Positions 1-6,278 are shown, numbered from the stretch's first letter. The stretch is 7,985 nucleotides of DNA from an uncultured Actinomycetes bacterium (GCA_913009475.1 CAJVYJ010000080.1:1-7985), one strand, 5' to 3'. Numbers and translations are program-made. The notes: generated by a model not told the origin, from the sequence alone.

Positions 1-99
1 AAGGAAGGCGGTTGGTGATCAGGGGGGTACTTATGACTGTTTGTTGGCGGTTATGGGTGAATGAGGGGGGGGTGGGGGGGGGAGTGGTTTTTTTTTTTT
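1..99. other. Non-biological read tail outside the left adapter
   Basis: This stretch lies outside the Illumina adapter that begins at position 100. It is dominated by G-rich low-complexity sequence (about 61-87) and ends in 12 T residues (88-99). Read from the insert outward, it is the poly-A and junk that sequencers report after running off the end of a P7 adapter. No gene should be called here, and any reading frame that crosses into 100-165 is an artefact. Confidence 0.93.
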
Positions 100-165
100 C
101 AAGCAGAAGACGGCATACGAGATATATCAGTGTGACTGGAGTTCAGACGTGTGCTCTTCCGATCT
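100..165 (-). other. Illumina P7/TruSeq index adapter, left end (artefact)
   Basis: Positions 100-123 match the P7 flow-cell oligo (CAAGCAGAAGACGGCATACG followed by AGAT). Positions 124-131 are an 8-base index, ATATCAGT. Positions 132-165 match the TruSeq read-2 primer site, ending in CTCTTCCGATCT. Genomic sequence starts at 166. The adapter is in the reverse orientation to the copy at the right end and carries the same index (reverse complement ACTGATAT), so both ends are read-through that was assembled into the contig. Confidence 0.98.
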
Positions 166-166
166 T

Positions 167-502
167 GCTTATACTCCAAGATATCAGTGGAATGAAAGGG
201 TTGATCTTGATAATTGGCTTACCGACGGAGCTTATATTGAGAAGATTTCATATGGTTTAGATATACCTTGGACAATCGATAACGCAACCGCTGTTAATGG
301 AAAAACTAAGACCAAGAAAAAAAGTGTTTCTTGGAGCGGACCGGCGGGCGTGTTGGAACTCAATGTTGTAGGTAGAGCGATTGATTGGAAAGCTCTAAGC
401 TTAGGATTGATAATAACGACAGCGGTCTTTATCTTGGCATTGATTATCTTTTTAATCAGCATAAAGAGGTCTATGCGGTTCATTAAAACTGAAAAAAATT
501 AA
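167..502 (+). CDS. C-terminal fragment of a membrane-anchored protein (5' end missing)
   Basis: An open frame of 111 residues runs from the first base pair of insert to a TAA at 500-502; the true start is lost beyond the adapter. About 75 residues of a polar, Trp- and Gly-containing domain precede one strongly hydrophobic helix (about residues 77-99 of the fragment). A short basic tail, KRSMRFIKTEKN, follows. The positive-inside rule makes this a C-terminal anchor, with the N-terminal domain outside and the tail in the cytoplasm. The pattern (WSGPAG, then a C-terminal helix ending in Lys/Arg) loosely recalls LppM/DUF3153-type proteins, but too little is present to assign a family. Its stop lies 14 nt before the next gene on the same strand, so the two are probably co-transcribed. 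Reading into the adapter would add a false leader (MCSSDL), which should be discarded. Confidence 0.72.
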   Translation, partial: AYTPRYQWNERVDLDNWLTDGAYIEKISYGLDIPWTIDNATAVNGKTKTKKKSVSWSGPAGVLELNVVGRAIDWKALSLGLIITTAVFILALIIFLISIKRSMRFIKTEKN

Positions 503-503
503 T

Positions 504-511
504 TATAAGGA
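504..511 (+). promoter_or_regulatory. Ribosome binding site for the 517 start
   Basis: The purine-rich TAAGGAAA-like stretch centred on AAGGAA (507-512) lies about 5 nt upstream of ATG 517. It supports that start over any internal one. It sits in the 14-nt gap after the previous stop, which fits translation from a shared mRNA. Confidence 0.6.
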
Positions 512-516
512 AATTT

Positions 517-2076
517 ATGATATGTGAACATTGCGGAGCTTTAAACGAAGACTCGGATATTTATTGCGGAGATTGTGGCAGTCCTCTTCTTTATCTTAGA
601 CCAAGCGATAAAATATACTGCGGCAGATGCGGAGCGAAAAATGAGTCAACTGATATTTTTTGTAGTGAGTGTAGTTTTGAATTAATAAAGGTGTTGCCAC
701 AAAAATCACTTTCGCTTAACGACCAAGGTTTAACTTCAGCACTTAATGAGCTGATACCGATTCAACTGCGTAATAATATTTTTGTTATCTCGATTTTAGG
801 AGCGGTTAGTGCACTGATTGTTGGATTGTTGATTACCTTTTTGTTTCGCTCTATTTTAATATCGCTGGCCATAGCGGTTATTTCTAAGGCGGCGGGTCCG
901 GAGGCGAAAATGATTGCAAAGATTATACCGGAATTTTTCCCGGGCACGGGACTGCTTTTTTCTCTTGGTCATCAAGCACCGCTTATTACTTCCGGGTCCG
1001 CCCAGATTCCCATTGTGGGAAATGTTTCCGCTTCCGCTACAGCATTTATACCTGTTATCAGTTTTCTTTTTATTCCCGCCCTTTCAATCTTGGCCGGCGG
1101 CTTTATCGCCGCTTCATTATCCACGCGTAAACTTTTCAAATATGAGATAAGCAGGGCTGAAACTGGAGCCTTGATCTCCATACCTTATGCGCTATTAATG
1201 ATGGTGGTTGCGACCTTGTTTCAAATGAAGGTCCAATCAAATATCAGCGTACCCGCGCCGTTGCTTGGCTCCGTCAATATACCAATCAGTGTTAACATTG
1301 GCTTTCAGACTCTTAAATTAGGTGCCCAGTCGCTCTTATGGGGCTTCTTGTTTGGCGCTCTCGGCGGCGCCTTAAGCGCGGGCATCTCTTATAAGAAAAT
1401 TAGGGATGATATAAATGCCTCTTTGAGACTGACGCCCTTTCAATTCATTGTCGCCTTAGTCAAAGCTATATTAACTACCTTAGTTTTATTGTTCTTTGTC
1501 AGCCTCTTAGCTTCATCCATTCTTTTATTTATTGGATCAGTTAGAGAAAACCTGGGTAATGGGGTTGGTCTAGTCGGGACGTGGCTGGCGCTTATAACGA
1601 TAGTACCGACAACTATATTGAGCATTTATTTTATGGCTCACGGCATACCGATTAACTTATCGACAATGTATGGAGGGTCTTCTCAATCCATGTCAATGGG
1701 CATCTTTTCGGGGTTACATCTGCCATTTTTATCACAAGGTGTTCCTTATCAAGCCTATCTCGTAATGCTATTGCCTTTTCTGGCTCTGCTCGTGTACGGC
1801 TATGTTGCCGGTAAAAGATTTAGGCCAAAAAACAAATCTGAAATAATCATAGTCACTACAAAAATCGCGCTTATCTACTCTGTAGCTCTGACCATTGTAT
1901 CCAGGTTGTTAAACTCTTCTTTAACCGCGACTATCGCGGGCGCGCCCAATGTGCCCGGTTCGGTATCGGTCTCATCGGGACCGCCAATTTTCACGACCTT
2001 TTTTATGACGATAATCTGGGCCTGGATAGCCGGCGGTCTGGGTTTGCGGCTGTGGCATTGGCGTAATAAGTCTTAG
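517..2076 (+). CDS. Polytopic membrane protein with two N-terminal zinc ribbons
   Basis: This is a 519-residue protein. Two zinc-ribbon motifs open it: Cys3/Cys6 with Cys17/Cys20, and Cys35/Cys38 with Cys49/Cys52. Both are CxxC-x10-CxxC and match the double zinc ribbon (DZR / zinc_ribbon_2) type. After a short linker comes a long hydrophobic region with about nine or ten membrane segments, near residues 86-123, 176-202, 218-236, 269-290, 309-341, 349-374, 413-431, 443-465 and 491-513. The loops near 150-180 and 375-410 are rich in Gly, Ser and Pro. I see no transporter signature or catalytic motif, so the role is unknown; it could be a permease-like or signalling membrane protein whose ribbons face the cytoplasm. 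The start is fixed by the upstream AAGGAA and by the first ribbon beginning at residue 3. The gene follows the partial gene by 14 nt and converges on the 2121-3428 gene across a 44-nt gap. Confidence 0.85.
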   Translation: MICEHCGALNEDSDIYCGDCGSPLLYLRPSDKIYCGRCGAKNESTDIFCSECSFELIKVLPQKSLSLNDQGLTSALNELIPIQLRNNIFVISILGAVSALIVGLLITFLFRSILISLAIAVISKAAGPEAKMIAKIIPEFFPGTGLLFSLGHQAPLITSGSAQIPIVGNVSASATAFIPVISFLFIPALSILAGGFIAASLSTRKLFKYEISRAETGALISIPYALLMMVVATLFQMKVQSNISVPAPLLGSVNIPISVNIGFQTLKLGAQSLLWGFLFGALGGALSAGISYKKIRDDINASLRLTPFQFIVALVKAILTTLVLLFFVSLLASSILLFIGSVRENLGNGVGLVGTWLALITIVPTTILSIYFMAHGIPINLSTMYGGSSQSMSMGIFSGLHLPFLSQGVPYQAYLVMLLPFLALLVYGYVAGKRFRPKNKSEIIIVTTKIALIYSVALTIVSRLLNSSLTATIAGAPNVPGSVSVSSGPPIFTTFFMTIIWAWIAGGLGLRLWHWRNKS

Positions 2077-2120
2077 CGAATCACTGCCGCGGATGAAGTT
2101 ATTATTTTTTTGTCAAAAGG
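2077..2120. other. Short convergent intergenic gap without a clear terminator
   Basis: These 44 nt separate two convergent genes. A run of seven T (2105-2111) is present, and TAATAA at 2064-2069 could pair with TTATTA at 2099-2104, but the stem is only six A-T pairs around a 29-nt loop. No GC-rich hairpin that would make a convincing intrinsic terminator is visible on either strand. Confidence 0.5.
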
Positions 2121-3428
2121 CTAATTTGAACGGCCATAGACATGTAAGCCGGAACCATCGAACGAGGAGACGGCTACAATATCATTTGCGGCCTCCAAAA
2201 ATAATGTATTTGCTTTCTTACTTACTTGAAGTTTGTGTGACCGCCACGTTTCGCTACCGGTCTTAGCGTTAAATGCTAATAAATAATAACTTATACTCTT
2301 ATTAATTCCGATGATGTAAACAGTATTGTTAGATACAATAGGAAACGAATCAAAATACAATCTATCTTCACTACTTCGCCACTTTTCCTTGCCCGTTTTA
2401 GTGTCCAGGGCTAATAGGTAACCAAGGTAACCACCGCTGTTGTCTTTATTTCCTACCATTACATAAACCATTCCCCCGGCGACAGCGGGAACCGAAAAAT
2501 TATTAAATCCATATTCACTACTTCGCCACTTTTCCTTGCCCGTTTTAGTGTCCAGGGCTAATAGGTAACCAGCGCTGTTGTCTTTATTTTCTGCCGCTAC
2601 ATAAACCATTCCCCCGGCGACAGTGGGAACCGAAAAATCATTAAATCCATATTCACTACTTCGCCACTTCTCCTTGCCAGTTTTAGTGTCCAGGGCTAAT
2701 AGGTAACCAAGGTAACCACCGCCGTTGTCCTTATTTCCTGCTGCTACATAAACCATTCCCCCGGCGACGGATGTTACAGTTACAGGAGATATTGCCTCAG
2801 GCTTGTCATACCGCCATATTTCTTTACCGGTTTTAGTGTCCAGGGCTAATAGGTACCTAGCGCTGTCGCTGTTGTCTTTATTTCCTGCCGCTACATAAAC
2901 CATTCCCCCGGCGACGGATGTTACAGGAGATATTGTCTCAGGCTTGTCATACCGCCATATTTCTTTACCGGTTTTAGCGTCCCGGGCAACCAGCGCGCTT
3001 TTCTCATTTTTGTCCACTTCCAAATTGTAGATAACCCCGTTGGTGATTGAAGGCAAAAAACTGGCTATTTTTTTTGACCACAACAGTTTTAAAGGTGGCT
3101 GGGGCCCGGTAGTAGTGGCGCCGGTATTGGCCGCGTTGCCTCGAAATCCCGACCAGTTAGTTGATTGGCTGCTGTTTATCAGTAATGGGTAAATGATAAA
3201 GGCAGACAGCGCCATGCCGGCGATAATCAGAAAATAAACCAGTGGTTTTAAAGATAGATTTACTTTTTGTTTAGTCGGCATAGGCTTGGTTGTCGACTGC
3301 GGTATAATGTTTGGCGGTGCTTCATTATTAATAGTAAGGGCTTTAGTGCCGCACTCTTGGCAAAAACTGTCACCGCTTACAATCTCGGCCCCGCATTGGT
3401 GGCAAAATTGTTTAGTCTCCGTAACCAT
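2121..3428 (-). CDS. Zinc-ribbon, single-TM, PQQ-like beta-propeller protein (copy A)
   Basis: This is a 435-residue protein. An N-terminal zinc ribbon (Cys9, Cys12, Cys23, Cys26) is followed by a Pro/Thr-rich linker and one membrane helix (about residues 64-84). No lipobox or cleavage site is seen. The rest is a PQQ-type beta-propeller (PQQ_2 / BamB-like fold) that starts with the typical W-x3-RGNAANTG segment (residues 92-103). Blade motifs of the form LLALDTKTGKEKWR place a conserved Trp at residues 117, 158, 205, 255, 301, 350 and 395, giving about seven blades. The expected topology is ribbon in the cytoplasm and propeller outside. Such propellers bind proteins or ligands, and I see no quinoprotein dehydrogenase catalytic residues, so this is probably a scaffold or sensor rather than an enzyme. 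It is paralogous to the 6279-7676 gene (first eight residues identical, near-identical ribbon and linker-TM). Its central blades are almost identical at DNA level. It is divergent from the TolB-CHAT gene. Confidence 0.9.
   Translation of the reverse strand: MVTETKQFCHQCGAEIVSGDSFCQECGTKALTINNEAPPNIIPQSTTKPMPTKQKVNLSLKPLVYFLIIAGMALSAFIIYPLLINSSQSTNWSGFRGNAANTGATTTGPQPPLKLLWSKKIASFLPSITNGVIYNLEVDKNEKSALVARDAKTGKEIWRYDKPETISPVTSVAGGMVYVAAGNKDNSDSARYLLALDTKTGKEIWRYDKPEAISPVTVTSVAGGMVYVAAGNKDNGGGYLGYLLALDTKTGKEKWRSSEYGFNDFSVPTVAGGMVYVAAENKDNSAGYLLALDTKTGKEKWRSSEYGFNNFSVPAVAGGMVYVMVGNKDNSGGYLGYLLALDTKTGKEKWRSSEDRLYFDSFPIVSNNTVYIIGINKSISYYLLAFNAKTGSETWRSHKLQVSKKANTLFLEAANDIVAVSSFDGSGLHVYGRSN
2367..3000 (-). 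repeat. Tandem propeller-blade DNA repeats, period 138-147 bp
   Basis: Successive blades of the copy A propeller share long near-identical DNA. The 58-nt segment at 2367-2424 recurs exactly at 2514-2571 and with two mismatches at 2652-2709. More divergent units follow around 2805-2860 and 2948-3000. Flanking parts such as ACATAAACCATTCCCCCGGC also recur once per unit. The 147-bp units differ from the 138-bp unit by 9 bp, because AGGTAACCA is doubled and encodes GYLGYL rather than GYL. The pattern indicates recent blade duplication inside the gene. Confidence 0.9.
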
Positions 3429-3432
3429 TAGA

Positions 3433-3438
3433 CTCCTT
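3433..3438 (-). promoter_or_regulatory. Shine-Dalgarno site of the copy A PQQ-like gene
   Basis: The minus strand reads AAGGAG, then four bases (TCTA), then ATG at 3428-3426. This is a strong ribosome binding site and fixes the start. The same site stands before the paralogous gene at 7681-7686. Confidence 0.85.
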
Positions 3439-3458
3439 CAAAGTATGGCCGCCTGTTA

Positions 3459-3467
3459 ATTTTAGCA
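3459..3467 (-). promoter_or_regulatory. Extended -10 promoter for the copy A PQQ-like gene
   Basis: The minus strand reads TGCTAAAAT, an extended -10 element (TGn followed by TAAAAT). It would start transcription near 3452 and leave a leader of about 24 nt that contains the AAGGAG site. No good -35 box is visible, which is acceptable for an extended -10 promoter. Confidence 0.5.
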
Positions 3468-3469
3468 CA

Positions 3470-3487
3470 AGCAAACGATTATTTGCT
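3470..3487. promoter_or_regulatory. Candidate operator: inverted repeat AGCAAA-N6-TTTGCT
   Basis: A perfect 6-bp dyad (3470-3475 and 3482-3487) with a six-base spacer lies between the two outward-facing -10 elements. A dimeric regulator bound here would cover the spacer or -35 region of both promoters. The identical dyad occurs at 7718-7735 in the second divergent promoter. No regulator gene is seen in the window. Confidence 0.45.
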
Positions 3488-3492
3488 ATTAT
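3484..3492 (+). promoter_or_regulatory. Extended -10 promoter for the TolB-CHAT gene, probably leaderless
   Basis: TGCTATTAT is an extended -10 element (TGn plus TATTAT, hexamer at 3487-3492). The usual six to eight base distance puts the transcription start at about 3499-3501, at or next to ATG 3501. No Shine-Dalgarno sequence precedes that ATG, which fits a leaderless message. Confidence 0.5.
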
Positions 3493-3500
3493 TTATTGTT

Positions 3501-5486
3501 ATGAAGACTAAAATTATTTTACTGCTAAGCTTAGTAATCCTGTTAATACTACTGGCTCCGCTGTCGGCACTGGCCGCACCCCAAGGCAAAATCGCCTTTA
3601 TTCGTAATGGTGACGTCTGGATTATGAACGCTGATGGGGGTGGGCAGGTGAATTTGACAAAAAGCGACAGCATTGAAAGCAACCTTGCATGGAGTAACGA
3701 CGGGAAACAGCTTGCCTTTTCCAGAATGGAGGATATAGGGGATTTATCCAGAATGGAGGATATAGGGGATTTCTATACTGACAACCTCTGGATTATGAAC
3801 GCCGATGGTTCAAAGCAAGTGCAATTGACTTTTTATAAAACAAAAGGCATTCATGCAACCGATAATCGAAGGGCATATATACAGGCATATTCTCCTGCTT
3901 GGTCGCCTGACGGTAGGACGCTGGCATATATTGAATATAGTAATGATCCGGATTTGTACGCTCATCGCGTAGTTCTTTTCGATCTAATTTCGAAGGAAAA
4001 AAAGATATTACCTAAAATTATCTACACCGAAGGCAGAGTTAGTGTTTCGTGGAGCCCTGATAGTAAAAAACTTACTATTAGTGAATATGGAGAAGGGGCT
4101 GGCGACATAGATATAATTGAACTGGAAACTTTTCATAAAACTCATTTCGAGCACAACACAAACTATGAAGAAGCTATGGCATCCTGGGCGCCAAACGGTA
4201 AGAGAATTGCTTATGTGGAATGGAATTATGAGCAGAATTGGGGTGCCCTCACTCTTAGCCGGCCTGATGGGTCGGGGAGAGAAATAATATTTGATAAGCA
4301 ACTAAGTGGATTAAATCTTATTGGTAATTCGCCTTCTTGGTCGCCTGATAGTAAATCGCTGGTATTTAGCACGACTCTTATAGAAGGGAATGGAGATACT
4401 CCTATCCGGCATAATCAAACATATTCGGTAAATGTTGATGGAACAAATTTTCACAAAATCGCCGACAACGCCTCCGAGCCCGCCTGGCAGCCCGTCAACT
4501 TACCGGCGCCAATTATTACCTCTCCAGCTAATCAGCTAAAGACCGAACGCTCGCGGATTACCATTAGGGGCCGGTTGGGGAAAGATACCGACTTAAGCCG
4601 CTCCGGCTACTACGTTACTTTATATAGAAACGGTAAGCTTATAAAATCCAGGGGCAAAGCTGTAAAGGTAAAGCCAAACAAGAGCGGCAATTTCACTAAG
4701 CAAATCCATTTAACTTACGGGGAGAATAATCTAAGCGCCGCCCTTAATTGGGGAGATATATCCGGTCCACAATCAACAGGAGTTAAGGTTATTAGGCCTT
4801 CGAGAAGAACCGCCGGTTTTGGTTCGGACTATAGCTTGTATGATAAAGACAATACCGTAAATACAAAAGCGGAAATAAAACGAGCAAAAGCCATACTTAG
4901 CTCCGCGGGTTATAATGCGTGGGCCTATCTTAACTCCAATGCTGTTAATGCTTTTAATAGTCTAGCCTCAAACTCCATCTTTCATTTCTCCGGCCACGGC
5001 AACTGGGACGTCATCTCTTTTGTCGACAATAGCGGCAAAGAATCTCTGCTGATTACTGATATAGATAGAAATGGCAGTTATGCCGCGGATTCCTTTAAAA
5101 AGATAAATCCCGGCGGCGGTCACAACTTTAGCGCCGTAGACTTAGCCGTCTTTAATAGTTGTGACGCGGCTAAGGATATTAATACCAACGGCAATATTAT
5201 GAAAGCTTTTATTGAGAGCGGGGTTAAGACCGCTATCGGCTTTAAGGGAAGTATTAACAGCTATCGAGCTATGAAGTGGGATAAGGCCTTTTGGGACTAT
5301 GCCGTACAAGAAAAAGAGGAAGTCGGCATTGCCGCGACCAAGGCCGCTCAAGACAACCGCGCTACAGATACTTTTTCCTTTAGCGGTTCAAGTGATGGTA
5401 TCGCGCCGCGTAACTTAGTAGTCAAGCTAAAAAATCCCAGCCAACGGGTCTACATCTACGCGCCGCCGCCTCGAATAGTTGATTAG
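3501..5486 (+). CDS. Secreted TolB-type propeller / Ig-like / CHAT caspase-like protein
   Basis: This is a 661-residue protein. An N-terminal signal peptide (Lys2/Lys4, a long Leu/Ile core, A-L-A at 23-25) predicts export with cleavage near residue 25 or 26. Residues about 27-334 hold roughly six PD40/TolB-like blades with repeated motifs such as NLWIMNADG, AWSPDGRTLAY and SWSPDSKSLVF. Residues about 335-433 look like an Ig-like domain (start PAPIITSPANQ, then G-x-F and GENNLS near its end). Residues about 444-655 match the CHAT clan CD peptidase fold: HFSGHG with His499, and VFNSCD with Cys554, are the expected catalytic dyad, followed by the downstream AFIESGVKTAIGF helix-strand. Export of a CHAT domain behind a TolB propeller is unusual. 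A TTG at 3483 would extend the frame by six residues, but ATG 3501 gives the better signal peptide and is the start conserved in the second copy. Substrate and activity are unknown. The gene is divergent from the PQQ-like gene and its stop overlaps the next gene by 4 bp. Confidence 0.88.
   Translation: MKTKIILLLSLVILLILLAPLSALAAPQGKIAFIRNGDVWIMNADGGGQVNLTKSDSIESNLAWSNDGKQLAFSRMEDIGDLSRMEDIGDFYTDNLWIMNADGSKQVQLTFYKTKGIHATDNRRAYIQAYSPAWSPDGRTLAYIEYSNDPDLYAHRVVLFDLISKEKKILPKIIYTEGRVSVSWSPDSKKLTISEYGEGAGDIDIIELETFHKTHFEHNTNYEEAMASWAPNGKRIAYVEWNYEQNWGALTLSRPDGSGREIIFDKQLSGLNLIGNSPSWSPDSKSLVFSTTLIEGNGDTPIRHNQTYSVNVDGTNFHKIADNASEPAWQPVNLPAPIITSPANQLKTERSRITIRGRLGKDTDLSRSGYYVTLYRNGKLIKSRGKAVKVKPNKSGNFTKQIHLTYGENNLSAALNWGDISGPQSTGVKVIRPSRRTAGFGSDYSLYDKDNTVNTKAEIKRAKAILSSAGYNAWAYLNSNAVNAFNSLASNSIFHFSGHGNWDVISFVDNSGKESLLITDIDRNGSYAADSFKKINPGGGHNFSAVDLAVFNSCDAAKDINTNGNIMKAFIESGVKTAIGFKGSINSYRAMKWDKAFWDYAVQEKEEVGIAATKAAQDNRATDTFSFSGSSDGIAPRNLVVKLKNPSQRVYIYAPPPRIVD
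3720..3773 (+). repeat. 27-bp in-frame tandem duplication
   Basis: The unit at 3720-3746 (encoding SRMEDIGDL) is repeated at 3747-3773 (SRMEDIGDF) with only the last base different. It adds nine residues in a loop of the first TolB blade and keeps the frame. The near-perfect identity points to a recent slippage duplication or an assembly artefact. Confidence 0.9.
5483..5486. other. Overlapping stop codons of two convergent genes
   Basis: The four bases TTAG contain the TAG stop of the plus-strand gene (5484-5486) and, on the other strand, the TAA stop of the minus-strand gene (5485-5483). There is no non-coding space for an intrinsic terminator between the two genes, so transcripts must run into each other. 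Confidence 0.95.
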
Positions 5487-6250
5487 ATCAGCTCTTCATA
5501 ATGAACGCCGGCTGCTACTTTACCACCGCATTTAGGACAAAAACTAACATTAGGCGGCAGGGTGGCATGGCATAGCGGGCATAAAGCCGGCGCGCTGACT
5601 TCACGTAAAGGAGCTGCTGCCGGTGTGCCGCAGCGGGGGCAAAAGCTTAATTCAGGCGTAAGTGGGGTGTTGCACTTAGTACAAGTTAAGTTATTAGTAG
5701 GTCCTACTTGTTGCCCGGGACGCGCTGGCGAGCGGGAAATCGAATTGGTAAGTTTGCCGGCCAATTGTTCGGAAGCGACCGCCCATATCTTGGCGCCGTG
5801 ATAGACGGCGTAGATGCCGGATAAGGTTATCGCGGCCCCAAATAGAAGGCTAAAGATGCCGACCAAATCATTATCTGAGCCAATGGCGTCCATTAGAACG
5901 CCAAGATTACTTCTAGCCCACGATAAGGCGATAGCGAAGAACATTACCAGATAAAGTCCCAGATAAGTCTGCATTAGCTCTTCTTGATTATTTCTGGCCC
6001 ATGATAATTTGCCGGCGTATTCTAAGACTATCGCGGAGAGGGGAGTAAAGAGCATAACCAGGACCGTAAATCCTAGTCCGTCAAATATCCAGGTCAGCAT
6101 CTGTGGCAGATACAGTGTTGTTTGGCTGCCTGAGAGCACTTCGGTTGATTGCACCACATCGATACCTCTTACTATAGCTACTAGAATATAGGCGATAAAG
6201 AGACCGCCTAAAAGATAAATAAGCCGTTTAATGCTCTCTTGCAATGCCAT
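5483..6250 (-). CDS. Four-TM membrane protein with two C-terminal zinc ribbons
   Basis: This is a 255-residue protein. Four hydrophobic segments lie at about residues 10-29, 53-78, 94-111 and 129-150. The second and third are each linked to an LSWAR-N motif (82-87 and 109-114), which hints at an internal duplication. A linker (about 155-187) leads to two zinc ribbons: Cys190/193/204/207 and Cys224/227/238/241, each CxxC-x10-CxxC. With an even number of helices, both termini and the ribbons should be cytoplasmic. Ribbons at the C-terminus are the reverse of the arrangement in the other three zinc-ribbon proteins here. The start is supported by AGGAGG eight bases upstream. The gene lies 28 nt downstream of the PQQ-like gene on the same strand, so they probably form an operon. 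Copy A of the PQQ-like gene has no such partner. The specific function is unknown. Confidence 0.82.
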   Translation of the reverse strand: MALQESIKRLIYLLGGLFIAYILVAIVRGIDVVQSTEVLSGSQTTLYLPQMLTWIFDGLGFTVLVMLFTPLSAIVLEYAGKLSWARNNQEELMQTYLGLYLVMFFAIALSWARSNLGVLMDAIGSDNDLVGIFSLLFGAAITLSGIYAVYHGAKIWAVASEQLAGKLTNSISRSPARPGQQVGPTNNLTCTKCNTPLTPELSFCPRCGTPAAAPLREVSAPALCPLCHATLPPNVSFCPKCGGKVAAGVHYEELI

Positions 6251-6258
6251 TAATTTAA

Positions 6259-6264
6259 CCTCCT
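6259..6264 (-). promoter_or_regulatory. Strong Shine-Dalgarno site of the four-TM gene
   Basis: The minus strand reads AGGAGG, then eight bases, then ATG at 6250-6248. It lies within the 28-nt gap after the upstream PQQ-like gene. No promoter is visible in that gap, so the two genes are likely on one mRNA. Confidence 0.85.
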
Positions 6265-6278
6265 AATAGTCCATTTAT

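Noticed and set aside
149..166. ATG at 149 as the start of the first gene
   Set aside because: The ATG lies within the adapter-derived sequence, giving the false leader MCSSDL. The genuine frame begins with the insert at 166/167 and lacks its own start.
12..260. An open frame with the peptide FFFSSRRRHTRYISVTGVQT near its middle
   Set aside because: It is a translation of the Illumina adapter at 100-165 plus low-complexity read tail. Such adapter peptides are known database contaminants.
2064..2111. Possible intrinsic terminator between the two convergent genes
   Set aside because: The stem would be six A-T pairs around a 29-nt loop. The T-run alone is not enough.
2367..3000. The repeated units in the minus-strand gene as a CRISPR array
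   Set aside because: The units are in frame, 138-147 bp long and encode propeller blades. There are no short repeats with unique spacers and no cas genes.
2121..3428. PQQ-dependent dehydrogenase (quinoprotein) activity for the PQQ-like proteins
   Set aside because: Only the blade repeat is present. The proteins are short, have a zinc ribbon and TM instead of an enzyme signal sequence, and show no recognisable catalytic or cofactor-binding motif.
3483..3500. TTG at 3483 as the start of the TolB-CHAT gene
   Set aside because: It would overlap the -10 element, has no ribosome binding site, and adds MLLFIV before an otherwise standard signal peptide. ATG 3501 is the conserved start in both copies.
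4008..4301. Minus-strand open frames inside the TolB-CHAT gene (for example 4008-4301 and 5142-5351)
   Set aside because: They are shadows of the well-supported plus-strand domains, with no ribosome binding site or recognisable protein features.
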